From Phycisphaerae bacterium (GTDB taxonomy: Bacteria > Planctomycetota > Phycisphaerae > UBA1845), in assembly GCA_029260015.1 (NCBI GenBank), contig JAJDEB010000036.1:620001-684000 (forward strand): a stretch of 64,000 nt of DNA, given 5' to 3'. Below are positions 1-8,583 of this stretch, piece after piece. Each line of letters starts with the position of its first letter. Positions within the stretch are counted from its first letter, which is position 1. Below the pieces are notes generated by a model. That model saw only the letters and a program-made list of their open reading frames with translations, made no database searches and was not told the DNA's origin. The translations under genes were made by a program, and so were the position numbers.

Positions 1-103
1 ATCCGGCTTGAATGGGCGTTTTCTACGTTTCACCGTACGCGGAGTCCTGTTACGATGGTTTGCGAGCATGTAGTTGATCAGACGAGTCCGGCAGACCCCC
101 TCA

Positions 104-694
104 ATGAGCGAATCAAACGAATCTTCGCCCTCCAATCCTGTCACCGAATGTCTGGAGCGGATACGCGACGGACATCCGTCCGCGGCTGCAAATCTAATGC
201 CCTTGGTCTATGAGGAATTACGCAACCTCGCCCGGTTTCACGTTGCGCGTCCTGCGCCAGACCAGACGATACAAGCCACCGCTTTGGTTCATGAGGCGTA
301 TCTGCGCCTGGTCAAGAATCAAGATATCACTTGGGAAAGCCGTGCCCATTTCTTCGCAGTAGCAGCCATGGCCATGCGGCAAATTCTCGCCAACCATGTC
401 CGCGACAAGCGCGCGGCCAAACGCAAATCAGACGGGATGCAGGTTTCCCTCAGCCAGGCTATCGAGTCGGGCGGATCAACCGAATTTGACATGGTGGCGC
501 TCAACGACGCATTGCAGGTACTCTCGGAGTTGGACGAGCGACAGGGTAACGTGGTTTCCTTGCGGTTTTTTTCCGGAATGGAATTCGACGAGATCGCCCT
601 CGTGCTGAAAGTCTCAACACGCACGGTGGAGCGTGACTGGCGCATGGCGCGGGCTTGGCTCAGCGCTGAGTTGCGCAGTGATGGGCGGGCATGA
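104..694 (+). CDS. ECF-type RNA polymerase sigma factor (planctomycete kinase-linked group)
   Basis: About 196 residues, resembling the Sigma70_ECF/TIGR02999 group. The sigma-2 region is visible in LVHEAYLRLVK and AMRQILANHVRDKRAAK; the sigma-4 helix-turn-helix is visible in FDEIALVLKVSTRTVERDWRMARAWL. It should direct RNA polymerase to a small set of promoters. I chose the ATG at 104; an upstream TTG at 74 in the same frame would add ten residues. The stop overlaps the start of the next gene by ATGA, so this sigma factor and the kinase are translationally coupled. There is no anti-sigma factor gene. In the related Vibrio EcfP/PknT pair a kinase activates the sigma factor by threonine phosphorylation; the same control here is inference. 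Confidence 0.9.
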   Translation: MSESNESSPSNPVTECLERIRDGHPSAAANLMPLVYEELRNLARFHVARPAPDQTIQATALVHEAYLRLVKNQDITWESRAHFFAVAAMAMRQILANHVRDKRAAKRKSDGMQVSLSQAIESGGSTEFDMVALNDALQVLSELDERQGNVVSLRFFSGMEFDEIALVLKVSTRTVERDWRMARAWLSAELRSDGRA

Positions 695-3255
695 ATTCGA
701 AAAAATTTCAACAGGTCAAGTCATTGTTTTTGGAAGTGTGCGACCTTTCGCCAGACGAACGGAACCGCTTGCTTGACGAACGTTGTGGCGACGATGCCTT
801 GCTGCGCACTGCGGTCGAAAAACTACTCGCCCACGATGCGGACCCCGTGAGTTTGGGAGAGGGGGCGATGCCGCGCGCCCAGCTCGAACAGTTCTTCGAT
901 GAGTTTAGCGAAGTCTCGGGCGAGGATCGAGCGAGGTCCGATCACCTTCCAGATACAATCGGCAACTATAGAATCCTCAGCCGGCTTGGCGAAGGCGGAT
1001 TCGGTACAGTCTTTCAGGCCGAACAGCAGATACCCGTCAGGCGTATCGTTGCCATCAAAGTCATCAAGCGCGGGATGGACACCAAACAAGTCATCGCCCG
1101 TTTTGAAGCCGAACGTCAGACACTGGCAATGATGAACCATCCGGGCATTGCCACAGTCTTTGACGCCGGACAAACCGAAACGGGACAGGCATACTTTGTG
1201 ATGGAGTATGTTGCCGGACAATCAGTGACGAGCTTTTGTGATGCCCGCCGATTGAATACCGTCGAGCGAATCGCTCTGTTTGCCAAGATCTGCGACGCTG
1301 TCCGGCACGCCCACATCAAGGGTGTAATTCACCGCGACATCAAACCGTCGAACATCATCGTCGCTGATGGGGGCAACGAGGCGACAGCTCTGCCAAAGAT
1401 CATTGACTTCGGAATTGCAAAGGCGACAGGACCAGACAGCGTAGCGAATACAGCATGGACTCAGGAAGGTCAGTTCCTGGGCACCCCAGCTTATATGAGT
1501 CCCGAGCAAGCGATGTCATCCGGCGCACCGATCGACACACGATCCGACATCTATTCACTGGGCGTCTTGCTTTATGAGATGCTGACTGGGACCACGCCCT
1601 TCGATTCCACAGCATTGCATCTTGGCGGTGTCGCCGAAATGCAACGGATCATACGCGACGTGGACCCGCCTCGCCCCAGCACTCGATTTAGCCCATCCAC
1701 TCGTTGGAGCACGGGCGCCGAGAAGAGCGTCGGAGATGGCGAAACAGGCGGATCGCAAACCTTCTCAAACGCGGCTGCGCGGCGCAACGATCCCGCGTCG
1801 CTCCGTAAGCACTTGCGTGGCGATCTCGATTGGATCGTCATGACGTCATTGGAAAAAGATCCTGCGCGACGCTATCAATCGGTTGGTGAATTCGTCAGTG
1901 ACCTGACGCGCTACCTGGATGATAAACCAGTCAGCGCCCGCCCTCCAACATTTGGATATCGACTTGGCAAGCATGCCCGACGCAATCGCGGAGCGTTGGC
2001 CGCTGGCATCGCAATTTTGGTCGTCCTCACCGCCGGGGTAGTCACCTCAGGAATCGGATGGTCCAACGCAATCGCTGAGCGCTCCCGTGCCGATGCCGAG
2101 GCTTCCGTAGCTCTTGCTGTACAGGAATTCCTCACCGACGACTTGTTGCGCGCCGTATCTCCAGAAGAACAGGGACACGCGGTCAGCATGAAGAGCGTCC
2201 TCGATACGGCAGCAACGCGCATTGAAAACCGATTCGTTGATCAACCGCGCGTCGAGTTGGCAATTCGTGTCGCTATCGGTAGCACTTATCGCGCGCTCGG
2301 TCTCATGTCAGACGCGTTGCCGCACCTTACGCGTGCAAGGGAACTGGCAAAAGCCACGCTCCCCGAACTTGACCCGGACGCAATCGAAGCCGATTTCGAA
2401 TTTTCCAAGCTTCAACTCTGGAGTGCTAACTACGTCGAAGCCGAGCGGCTGTTGCGCGACGTGCTCCGTAGGCAAATTCAAGTCCGAGGGGAACTGGACC
2501 GGAAAACTGTCGAAACGATGACTGAACTTGCGGCCGTGTTGATGGAACAACAACAGTATGATCAATCGATCGTGTTCTTTGACAGGGCACACAACATCGC
2601 AGTGGAGATCGCCGGGCCGGAAAGCGAACTGACAATAAACACCATGCGCGGATTGGCAATGGTTCAAAACGACCGAGAGCGTGCCGACGGCGCCGAGCCC
2701 AATCCCGAAACCACCGTACTGTATCGGAAGGTGTTTGAGTTAAGTCGAGCCGTTCATGGCCCAGATCACCTGCTCACCGTCCAGCGGATGGGCGATTTCG
2801 CGTCAAGGCTCGCATCCACCGGCCGAGCGGATCTCGCCAAGCCCTTGTGTCTCGACGCCCTGGAACAAAAGAAGAAGGTGATGGGGGAACATCATCCGAG
2901 TACCTTGCGTACGGTAATGGCATTGGCCGCGATTGAAATGCGGCTGGGGCAGGGCGACGTTGCGGCAGACTTGCTGGTGGGCGTTATCACCGCGGCCCAA
3001 AAATCCTACGCGCCGGGTGACCCTACGTCCGTTCGCCCCGTACTACTACTCGCCGACATCCGCGCGGAACAGCAGCGTTTCGACGAATCCGAATTACTGC
3101 TGCTCGAAGCGATCGCCAAGATTGATGATTCCCCCGAGAACTTTCCGCCACGCGCGGCGATCGCAACCGCACTCGTCCGACTCTACAAAACCTGGGGCAA
3201 ACCCGAGCAGGCTGCTCGTTGGCAAGCACAATTCCAACATGCCAATGATCACTGA
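691..3255 (+). CDS. Ser/Thr protein kinase with C-terminal TPR domain
   Basis: 854 residues. The N-terminal kinase has a glycine loop GEGGFGTVF (about residue 103), lysine in VAIKVIK, catalytic HRDIKPSN (about 213) and DFGIAKA, so it should be active. A single transmembrane helix (about 432-455, ILVVLTAGVVTSGIGW) puts the C-terminal part outside the cytoplasm. That part carries TPR-like helical repeats (about 500-850) with the typical HxxTL spacing. It starts at an ATGA overlap with the ECF sigma factor upstream, which is its probable substrate or partner. The last codons converge with the decayed arsC on the other strand. The sensed signal is unknown. Confidence 0.92.
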   Translation: MNSKKFQQVKSLFLEVCDLSPDERNRLLDERCGDDALLRTAVEKLLAHDADPVSLGEGAMPRAQLEQFFDEFSEVSGEDRARSDHLPDTIGNYRILSRLGEGGFGTVFQAEQQIPVRRIVAIKVIKRGMDTKQVIARFEAERQTLAMMNHPGIATVFDAGQTETGQAYFVMEYVAGQSVTSFCDARRLNTVERIALFAKICDAVRHAHIKGVIHRDIKPSNIIVADGGNEATALPKIIDFGIAKATGPDSVANTAWTQEGQFLGTPAYMSPEQAMSSGAPIDTRSDIYSLGVLLYEMLTGTTPFDSTALHLGGVAEMQRIIRDVDPPRPSTRFSPSTRWSTGAEKSVGDGETGGSQTFSNAAARRNDPASLRKHLRGDLDWIVMTSLEKDPARRYQSVGEFVSDLTRYLDDKPVSARPPTFGYRLGKHARRNRGALAAGIAILVVLTAGVVTSGIGWSNAIAERSRADAEASVALAVQEFLTDDLLRAVSPEEQGHAVSMKSVLDTAATRIENRFVDQPRVELAIRVAIGSTYRALGLMSDALPHLTRARELAKATLPELDPDAIEADFEFSKLQLWSANYVEAERLLRDVLRRQIQVRGELDRKTVETMTELAAVLMEQQQYDQSIVFFDRAHNIAVEIAGPESELTINTMRGLAMVQNDRERADGAEPNPETTVLYRKVFELSRAVHGPDHLLTVQRMGDFASRLASTGRADLAKPLCLDALEQKKKVMGEHHPSTLRTVMALAAIEMRLGQGDVAADLLVGVITAAQKSYAPGDPTSVRPVLLLADIRAEQQRFDESELLLLEAIAKIDDSPENFPPRAAIATALVRLYKTWGKPEQAARWQAQFQHANDH

Positions 3256-3698
3256 CCGCGCAAGTCCAAGATATGGGCTATCCTGAGCGTCTCGCGATCA
3301 AGAAAAAGATCATCAGAGAAGTTCACGGCCGTTGGTCGGTTGCCTGAATTCGGACCGACAGCATCGACCCGAAATCCATTTCGCCTTAGCGAATCAACCA
3401 CGCGCGGATTCATCGCAGTCGCTTCGGTCCCGCCCGAAAAAGTCTGGACTCCGGTCAAGCCATTGGCAGCAGCAGCGACTTGCGCCCATATCTGGCAAAA
3501 GTGACTACGCCTGGAGTTATGTGTGGAGATGAACGTCAGCTTTGCAACACCGGATGCGTTTCGCCTGTCTCGTACATAGTCAGCTATTTGCGCGAGTTCT
3601 TGCTTGCGAGCATCAGTGATCTAGTCAAACTCGGTCTCTCGCGCTTCGACAATGCGCGCGATTGTTTGGAACAAGACGGCTGTATGGCATCCGCTCAT
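3249..3698 (-). pseudogene. Decayed arsenate reductase / low-MW phosphatase-like gene (arsC remnant)
   Basis: The reading frame begins with an ATG at 3698 that overlaps the arsA stop (ATGA). It reads MSGCHTAVLFQTIARIVEAR and is interrupted by an in-frame TAG at 3623-3621 (codon 26). After the stop the frame stays open and clearly matches the thioredoxin-coupled arsenate reductase family: FISTHNSRRSHFCQIWAQ (about 56-73) and VQTFSGGTEATAMNPRVV. The family catalytic loop is normally CTHNSRRS; here the nucleophile Cys is Ser58 (TCC, one base from TGC). The C-terminal half expected of the family is missing, the frame ending in DLRGQ. Nonsense codon, lost nucleophile and truncation together indicate a pseudogene, the former last gene of arsR-arsD-arsA-arsC. 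An internal restart would still give an inactive protein. Confidence 0.85.
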
Positions 3699-5497
3699 TG
3701 TTGGCTTCCTATTTCTTGCAGCTCGATATCAGCATCAATCAATTTGTGCAATCCACTTAGACCTGTTGGCGAATCAACAAGCCACGGGATTAGGACAGTT
3801 CGTTTGGCATGTTCGGAGAGTACTTCGTTGATAAACGGCGTTTCGTTAAGTTGCCTCCCAACCAAAACCGGGTCTTGCACTGCCAGCGGGGTAAGTGATT
3901 GATTGATCACCCAGGCAAACGGCTCAATCTCGGCGCGACGTAGATCCTGCTGCAACCTAGCCGCTTCGTGAACGGGTGTCGATTCGGGCAAGGTCACGAC
4001 GAGAACGCGTGTAAAGTCTGGATCACGAAGACGCGGCAAAAGTTTCTCAACGTATTCTGGCATTTGGTTGGTTTGACGGGTTACCTCTCGATGATATGCC
4101 AGCGCCGAATCGAGCAACAAGATTGTGTGTCCCGTAGGGGCAGTGTCCAAAACGACAAAGCCATCTTCGCCCTTAGCTACAGCATGTGCGAAGGCTCGAA
4201 ACACGGCTATCTCTTCAGTACATGGCGAACGGAGGTCTTCATCGAGAAGCGCTTTTCCTTGTGCATCAAGGTTCGCACCGGCTGTGCGCATTACTTCGTC
4301 TCGGTAAGTAGCTGTCACTTCAGCCGGATCGATCCGGCTCACCGTTAGCCCTTCGAATTCTTCCTCGGCGAGCGAGGCCGTGAGGTGTGCGGCTGGATCG
4401 GTTGTCGACAGGTGAACCCTCACGCCCTTTTCAGCAAGGGCAACTGCCACTGCGGCAGCGACACTCGTTTTTCCCACGCCACCTTTGCCCATGGTCAGGA
4501 TGACGCCACGGTTTTTGTCGGCAAGTTCTGTGACAAGATTTTGCATGGAAAGCATCTCTGCTCGCACAGCGGATGCTCGCTCGCTGAAATTGGTTGGGGT
4601 CAAATTTTGTGCCTCCGGATCACGGCCAATATTTCGCAGAGACGCAATACCGACAAGACTGGACGGTGCCAGGGGAACGGTGGTTTGCTGCAACTCGATG
4701 AGGCCAGAAGGCATATGTGCAATAGCCGCCTCGCAACGTGCCTGCATGGCCTTGGCAATCGGATCGGAATGATCACTCGCCGTAAAGGTACCATTGATAA
4801 TCAAATGCTGGTTCTCGACTCCAATTTCACGCAGTTCGCGGCTTGTACGGTCAGCTTCACGCAAGGCGGAGAGTTCAGGACGAGCTACCAAGATGAGTGT
4901 TGTTATCTCCCGGTCGCCCAGCGCTTTGACGGTGGATTTGTAGATCGTTTGTTGGGCTTGCAATCCTGCCAGTGGCCCCAAGCACGAAGTCCCCGAGGTA
5001 TTTGACTCCATGAATCCGGACCAGGCAGAGGGCAAGGTGAGTAAACGAAGGGTATGCCCAGTGGGCGCAGTGTCGAAGATGACGTGATCAAAATCGCTCG
5101 TTGCGGTCGCATCACCAAGTAGCTTTGCAAATTCATCGAATGCCGCAATTTCCAGCGTACACGATCCGGAAAACTGTTCTTCCATGCTCTGCACCGCAGC
5201 GTCCGGCAGGACACCTCTGTAGGGTGCTACCATCCTTTCACGGTATTCGTGTGCTGCCTGTTCGGGATCGATATTCATCGCCCAAAGATTCGCAACTGAG
5301 TCGACCCTGGTTGGTCGATTCGCAAGCGTTGTTCCGAGAACTTCGTCTAGATTCGAGGCCGGATCAGTCGAGACCAACAAGACGCGGCGGTTTTGATCAG
5401 CCAGGGCAACCGCCGTCGCGCATGCCATCGACGTTTTTCCGACACCGCCTTTGCCCGTGAAGAACAAATTGCGCGTGGATGACTCAAGATGATTCAT
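3695..5497 (-). CDS. arsA: Arsenite-stimulated ATPase ArsA (two-domain)
   Basis: 600 residues, the usual length for the two-domain arsenical pump ATPase. Each half has a GKGGVGKTS P-loop (about residues 15 and 338) and a DTAPTGHT signature. Cysteines equivalent to the As(III)/Sb(III) site of R773 ArsA are present: FSGSC (about 112), SGTSC (about 171) and SPCTEE (about 424). The enzyme normally energises the ArsB membrane pump and receives As(III) from ArsD. No arsB or acr3 is found in this window, so the pump must be elsewhere or is missing. The start has an AGGGGA ribosome site four bases upstream. The gene follows arsD by 22 bp. Confidence 0.96.
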   Translation of the reverse strand: MNHLESSTRNLFFTGKGGVGKTSMACATAVALADQNRRVLLVSTDPASNLDEVLGTTLANRPTRVDSVANLWAMNIDPEQAAHEYRERMVAPYRGVLPDAAVQSMEEQFSGSCTLEIAAFDEFAKLLGDATATSDFDHVIFDTAPTGHTLRLLTLPSAWSGFMESNTSGTSCLGPLAGLQAQQTIYKSTVKALGDREITTLILVARPELSALREADRTSRELREIGVENQHLIINGTFTASDHSDPIAKAMQARCEAAIAHMPSGLIELQQTTVPLAPSSLVGIASLRNIGRDPEAQNLTPTNFSERASAVRAEMLSMQNLVTELADKNRGVILTMGKGGVGKTSVAAAVAVALAEKGVRVHLSTTDPAAHLTASLAEEEFEGLTVSRIDPAEVTATYRDEVMRTAGANLDAQGKALLDEDLRSPCTEEIAVFRAFAHAVAKGEDGFVVLDTAPTGHTILLLDSALAYHREVTRQTNQMPEYVEKLLPRLRDPDFTRVLVVTLPESTPVHEAARLQQDLRRAEIEPFAWVINQSLTPLAVQDPVLVGRQLNETPFINEVLSEHAKRTVLIPWLVDSPTGLSGLHKLIDADIELQEIGSQQ

Positions 5498-5519
5498 GAC
5501 AATCCCCTATTGGTTAAAA

Positions 5520-5888
5520 TTAACAACATCCCGAATCGCCGCAGCAGCCACCATCCGCCACAGGTAGAGCTGATCTGGTTTTGAGTTTCGACGCCGTCCA
5601 AAGTGCGAGGTTTTCGCGCGAGGGGTAGTCATTGCGACTGACTATTTGTCCGTCGACCAAGATCAACGGCAAACATTCCACTCCTTCATCACCGAGCAGT
5701 TTCGAAACGACAGCGTTTGCAGAGAAATCGTTTGCGTTGTGTGCAAGATTAAATCGATCCACAGCGTGCCCCTGCCCCTTCAACCACTCCAAGTCGGCTG
5801 CAAATTTGGGAAGCTCGGGGTCAACCTGCGGACCGCAAACACCTGTGCTACAACACATGGCTCGGTCGTATACCTGAACATGACTCAT
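5520..5888 (-). CDS. arsD: Arsenic metallochaperone ArsD
   Basis: 122 residues from the ATG at 5888, chosen because GGAG lies six bases upstream and because it puts the As(III)-binding cysteines exactly at Cys12, Cys13 and Cys18 (AMCCSTGVC), as in R773 ArsD. A further ATG at 5900 would add four residues. A thioredoxin-like fold is expected. The C-terminus carries two vicinal cysteine pairs (GGCCGDSGCC), a second metal-binding cluster known in longer ArsD proteins. ArsD hands As(III) to ArsA and acts as a weak repressor. It is second in arsR-arsD-arsA. Confidence 0.95.
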   Translation of the reverse strand: MSHVQVYDRAMCCSTGVCGPQVDPELPKFAADLEWLKGQGHAVDRFNLAHNANDFSANAVVSKLLGDEGVECLPLILVDGQIVSRNDYPSRENLALWTASKLKTRSALPVADGGCCGDSGCC

Positions 5889-5905
5889 AACATTCTCCAT
5901 TCGTT

Positions 5906-5932
5906 AAATCGTTCATCGCCGTTAAACGATAA
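5906..5932 (-). promoter_or_regulatory. Putative second ArsR-type operator between arsR and arsD
   Basis: Inverted half-sites ATCGTT (5908-5913) and AACGAT (5925-5930) are separated by 11 bases and sit just upstream of arsD. The AACGAT half-site also occurs at 6315-6320 in front of arsR. The shared motif suggests a secondary binding site for the same regulator. There is no experimental support. Confidence 0.4.
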
Positions 5933-5948
5933 ATTACGCCAAAAAAAC

Positions 5949-6275
5949 TCATAATTCTCCAACCAGTTGCTTCAACTTTGTCAGGATCGCGTCGTTGACG
6001 CAATAACAGACTTTGGGACCATCGACTTCACCTTGAATCAGCCCAGAGTCTTTCAGAATCTTGAGATGCTGCGAGACAGTAGACTGAGCCAGCGGTAGGC
6101 AACTGACAATTTCGCCACACATGCAAACATTTCGGCCAATGAGCAGACGGAGGATTTGAACGCGTGCAGGATGTGCGATGGCCCAAGCCAGCTTTGCCAA
6201 TTTATCGGCAGTTGCATCCGGCATCAGCTTTACAGGAGCGGAATCGCAGCCCTTTTTTACCGCTTTCTTTGCCAC
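5949..6275 (-). CDS. arsR: ArsR-family metalloid-responsive repressor
   Basis: 108 residues with a winged helix-turn-helix (LPLAQSTVSQHLKILKDSGLIQG). The metal-site helix carries CMCGEIV (Cys51, Cys53), close to the classical ELCVCDL motif that binds As(III); there is a further CYC near the C-terminus. I chose the GTG at 6275 because TGAGGAGA lies six bases upstream; in-frame ATG 6299 and TTG 6344 lack a ribosome site, and the ATG lies inside the likely operator. It should repress arsR-arsD-arsA until As(III) binds. Confidence 0.9.
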   Translation of the reverse strand: MAKKAVKKGCDSAPVKLMPDATADKLAKLAWAIAHPARVQILRLLIGRNVCMCGEIVSCLPLAQSTVSQHLKILKDSGLIQGEVDGPKVCYCVNDAILTKLKQLVGEL

Positions 6276-6297
6276 AACGAGTCTCCTCAGGCCTTTC

Positions 6298-6320
6298 ATC
6301 GTATATCTACGATTAACGAT
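6298..6320 (-). promoter_or_regulatory. ArsR operator candidate upstream of arsR
   Basis: Perfect inverted repeat ATCGTA-TATC-TACGAT (6298-6313) followed by a further AACGAT half-site (6315-6320), 22 bp upstream of the GTG start of arsR. ArsR-type repressors bind such AT-rich dyads. The position fits autorepression. Confidence 0.6.
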
Positions 6321-6596
6321 ACAACGTGCCAGCCAATTTGTCAATCATTGGAAAATTATTTCACACCAGTGCCCCGTAGCCAAATTCCATCTTTGCCCGA
6401 TAGGCATGCCCAGATGGTACGCAATTCAATCATCAGGGCTGTGAACGACGACAAAGAAAGCTGTCTTGGCGAACCGCTCTCCACCACGCATCAAGAAGTA
6501 GCAAGGTGATCACTTCGCCTGTTATTTGAGCCTCGCTAATCGGGACATCAAGTCCTGCCAAACACAAGGTATCGGACACCGGTTGTTGCGGGTCGC

Positions 6597-7544
6597 TTAG
6601 TGAAATGCTCGCCGATAGGATGTGGGCGATGTTCCAACGAACCGTTTGAAGTGGATTCGAAGGATCTGCGCGTCGGCGAAGCCTGACTGATGCGCGACTT
6701 CATCCACGGTTCGCTCGGTTGATTCGAGCAATGATTGCGCCGTGCGAACACGTTCGTGCTGGACCCACCGATGAGGCGTTAGCCCGGTAGCGGCTTTGAA
6801 CCTTCTTGAGAAAGTTCGCGTTGACATTTTTGCACGGTGAGCCATCGATTGAACAGATAGCTCCCGCTGTATGTTTGAGCGCAGTTCGTCAAGGACACGG
6901 GCGAATGCGTCATCATCGGATCCCACGGGCGCATCGATGAATTGCCGCTGCCCTCCATCTCGGTGCGGCGGGACGACGAGGCGCCGTGCGACGGAATTTG
7001 CTACTACGGTGCCGTAGTCTCTCCTGATCAGGTGCAATCCCATATCGATACCGGCAGCACTACCAGCGGACGTCATCACGTTGCCTTCGTCAACATACAG
7101 AACGTCCGGATCAAGGTGTACGCGGGGGAACCGCTCGGTAAACTGTTCAGAAAATCTCCAGTGAGTCGTGGCACGCTTCCCGTCCAGGATTCCCGATGCC
7201 GCGAGGACGAATGTACCAGAACAGACCGAGAGGATTCGTGCGTTCTGATCGTGCGCACGACGCAACTTGCCCAGCAGCACCGGAGGCACGGGCGCATCGA
7301 GGTCCCGCCAGCCGGGGATAATGATCGTCCCCGCATGGTCCAGCAAGCGTAGCGAATGCGGCGTCTCAACTGTGATACCACCGCTGGCGCGCATGGGCCC
7401 CCGCTCCAGGCCCGCGACCCGCAGGTGATACCAGTGATCAAACTCGGGGCGTGGAATACCGAAGAGTTCGACCATAATGCCGAACTCGAACGTACACAGG
7501 TCGTCGTAGGCCAGCAGTGCCACTTGGGTCGGGTCTCGTCTCAT
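6597..7544 (-). CDS. GlxA/FtrA-type AraC-family regulator with DJ-1/PfpI domain
   Basis: 315 residues. The N-terminal half is a DJ-1/PfpI-like amidase domain (LAYDDLCTFEFGIMVELFGI; ILSVCSGTFVLAASGILDGKR, the Cys at the nucleophile elbow). The C-terminal AraC-type double HTH is visible in MAHRAKMSTRTFSRRFKA and VDEVAHQSGFADAQILRIHF. The gene is divergent from the rhodanese-GNAT-PhzF-NIPSNAP operon starting at 7663 and probably controls it. The inducer is unknown. The roughly 320 bp between this gene and arsR show no further coding sequence. Confidence 0.9.
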   Translation of the reverse strand: MRRDPTQVALLAYDDLCTFEFGIMVELFGIPRPEFDHWYHLRVAGLERGPMRASGGITVETPHSLRLLDHAGTIIIPGWRDLDAPVPPVLLGKLRRAHDQNARILSVCSGTFVLAASGILDGKRATTHWRFSEQFTERFPRVHLDPDVLYVDEGNVMTSAGSAAGIDMGLHLIRRDYGTVVANSVARRLVVPPHRDGGQRQFIDAPVGSDDDAFARVLDELRSNIQRELSVQSMAHRAKMSTRTFSRRFKAATGLTPHRWVQHERVRTAQSLLESTERTVDEVAHQSGFADAQILRIHFKRFVGTSPTSYRRAFH

Positions 7545-7662
7545 GGCAGCATCTTATCGTATGTTGTCTTTTCTGCCACTCGCTCTTCATGACGCGGCGT
7601 CAGATACTTAGCCACTCAGGTTCGTTGCGAACCTGTTGGGGTCCGGAGATTGTGAAAAGGAA

Positions 7663-8073
7663 ATGATGAAAACACGTCCGAAGAATTTCGTGATTGAAAC
7701 TCCGGCGGCACCGTCGAGCGAGGCGCTCGAGCACTTCAAGGCCAAGATTGCCTTTGAAGCCGACTGCTGGGATGTACACGCAACCAGAGAACTCGAAGAG
7801 AGTGGATTCGTGCTCGTCGACGTGCGGTCTGCCGATGCCTATGGGAAAGGGCACATTCCAGGTGCCATCCACATCCCTCACACCAAGCTGACGGCAGATC
7901 GGCTGAAGGAATACGAACCGGACACGCTGTTCGTGGTCTACTGCGCAGGGCCGCACTGCAACGCTTCGACGCGAGCTGCGATCAGACTGTCCGGGCTCGG
8001 CCGTCCGGTCAAAGAGATGGTCGGTGGGGTGACGGGTTGGATCGACGAAGGCTTTTCCCTGGAGGCGCTTTGA
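7663..8073 (+). CDS. Rhodanese-like domain protein
   Basis: 136 residues, one rhodanese domain. LVDVRSADAYGKGHIPGAIHIP is the N-terminal signature (split here by its typical GHIPGA core), and the active loop is VVYCAGPHCNAS with the catalytic Cys followed by a second Cys five residues on. EMVGGVTGWIDEGF closes the domain. It may carry sulfane sulfur from a small thiol donor. The start at ATG 7663 has AAGGA just upstream; a second ATG follows directly. First gene of a tightly packed operon with GNAT, PhzF and NIPSNAP genes (3-bp gap, then two overlaps). Confidence 0.88.
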   Translation: MMKTRPKNFVIETPAAPSSEALEHFKAKIAFEADCWDVHATRELEESGFVLVDVRSADAYGKGHIPGAIHIPHTKLTADRLKEYEPDTLFVVYCAGPHCNASTRAAIRLSGLGRPVKEMVGGVTGWIDEGFSLEAL

Positions 8074-8076
8074 CTC

Positions 8077-8583
8077 ATGGGTAACCAGGTCCGACTCATT
8101 CGCCGCGAAGACCTCCCGGAACTCGTGCGCCTATGTCGCGAGCATGCAGAATACGAACGTGCCGGCTGGCACGAGTACGAACGATCGGCGAAACTCGAAT
8201 CGATGCTGCTGGGCAACGAGGATGTCCGGTGCTGGGTTGTCGATGGAGCGGGTGAACTCGCGGGGTTTGCGAGCGCGATGGTCGAGCGTTCGACTTGGGA
8301 TGCCGGGCACTTTCTCCATCTCGACTGCCTGTTCCTCAGACCCAAGTACCGAAGACTTGGGCTTGGGCGTGCGTTGATTGCTGAAGTTGCGCGATGGGCT
8401 GTGCAAAAAAATATGTCGGGCATGCAGTGGCAAACACCGCGCTGGAACCAGTTAGCGGCGCGTTTCTACGAACGTCTCGGCGCTGCGGGCGCAGAGAAGA
8501 TCCGGTACTCGCTCCCGCTGGAACGATGTGCTGAGTTGATCGGGGACGACCCAGACCCAAGCGAAGAGAGGGACGTTCCGTGA
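8077..8583 (+). CDS. GNAT-family N-acetyltransferase
   Basis: 168 residues with the GNAT fold: RLIRREDLPELVRLC at the N-terminus, LDCLFLRPKYRRLGLGRALI carrying the acetyl-CoA pyrophosphate-binding R-x-x-G-x-G loop, and NQLAARFYERLGA near the end. The substrate cannot be read from sequence. Its stop overlaps the PhzF-like gene by four bases, so the two are co-translated. Confidence 0.88.
   Translation: MGNQVRLIRREDLPELVRLCREHAEYERAGWHEYERSAKLESMLLGNEDVRCWVVDGAGELAGFASAMVERSTWDAGHFLHLDCLFLRPKYRRLGLGRALIAEVARWAVQKNMSGMQWQTPRWNQLAARFYERLGAAGAEKIRYSLPLERCAELIGDDPDPSEERDVP

Noticed and set aside
3249..3698. TAG in the arsC frame as a pyrrolysine codon
   Set aside because: The catalytic Cys is also lost and the C-terminal half is missing, so ordinary decay explains it. 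Nothing in the window suggests pyrrolysine machinery.
3480..3902. Open frame of 140 codons on the plus strand
   Set aside because: It lies over the arsC remnant and the arsA end on the other strand, has no motif or ribosome site, and is explained as an antisense shadow.
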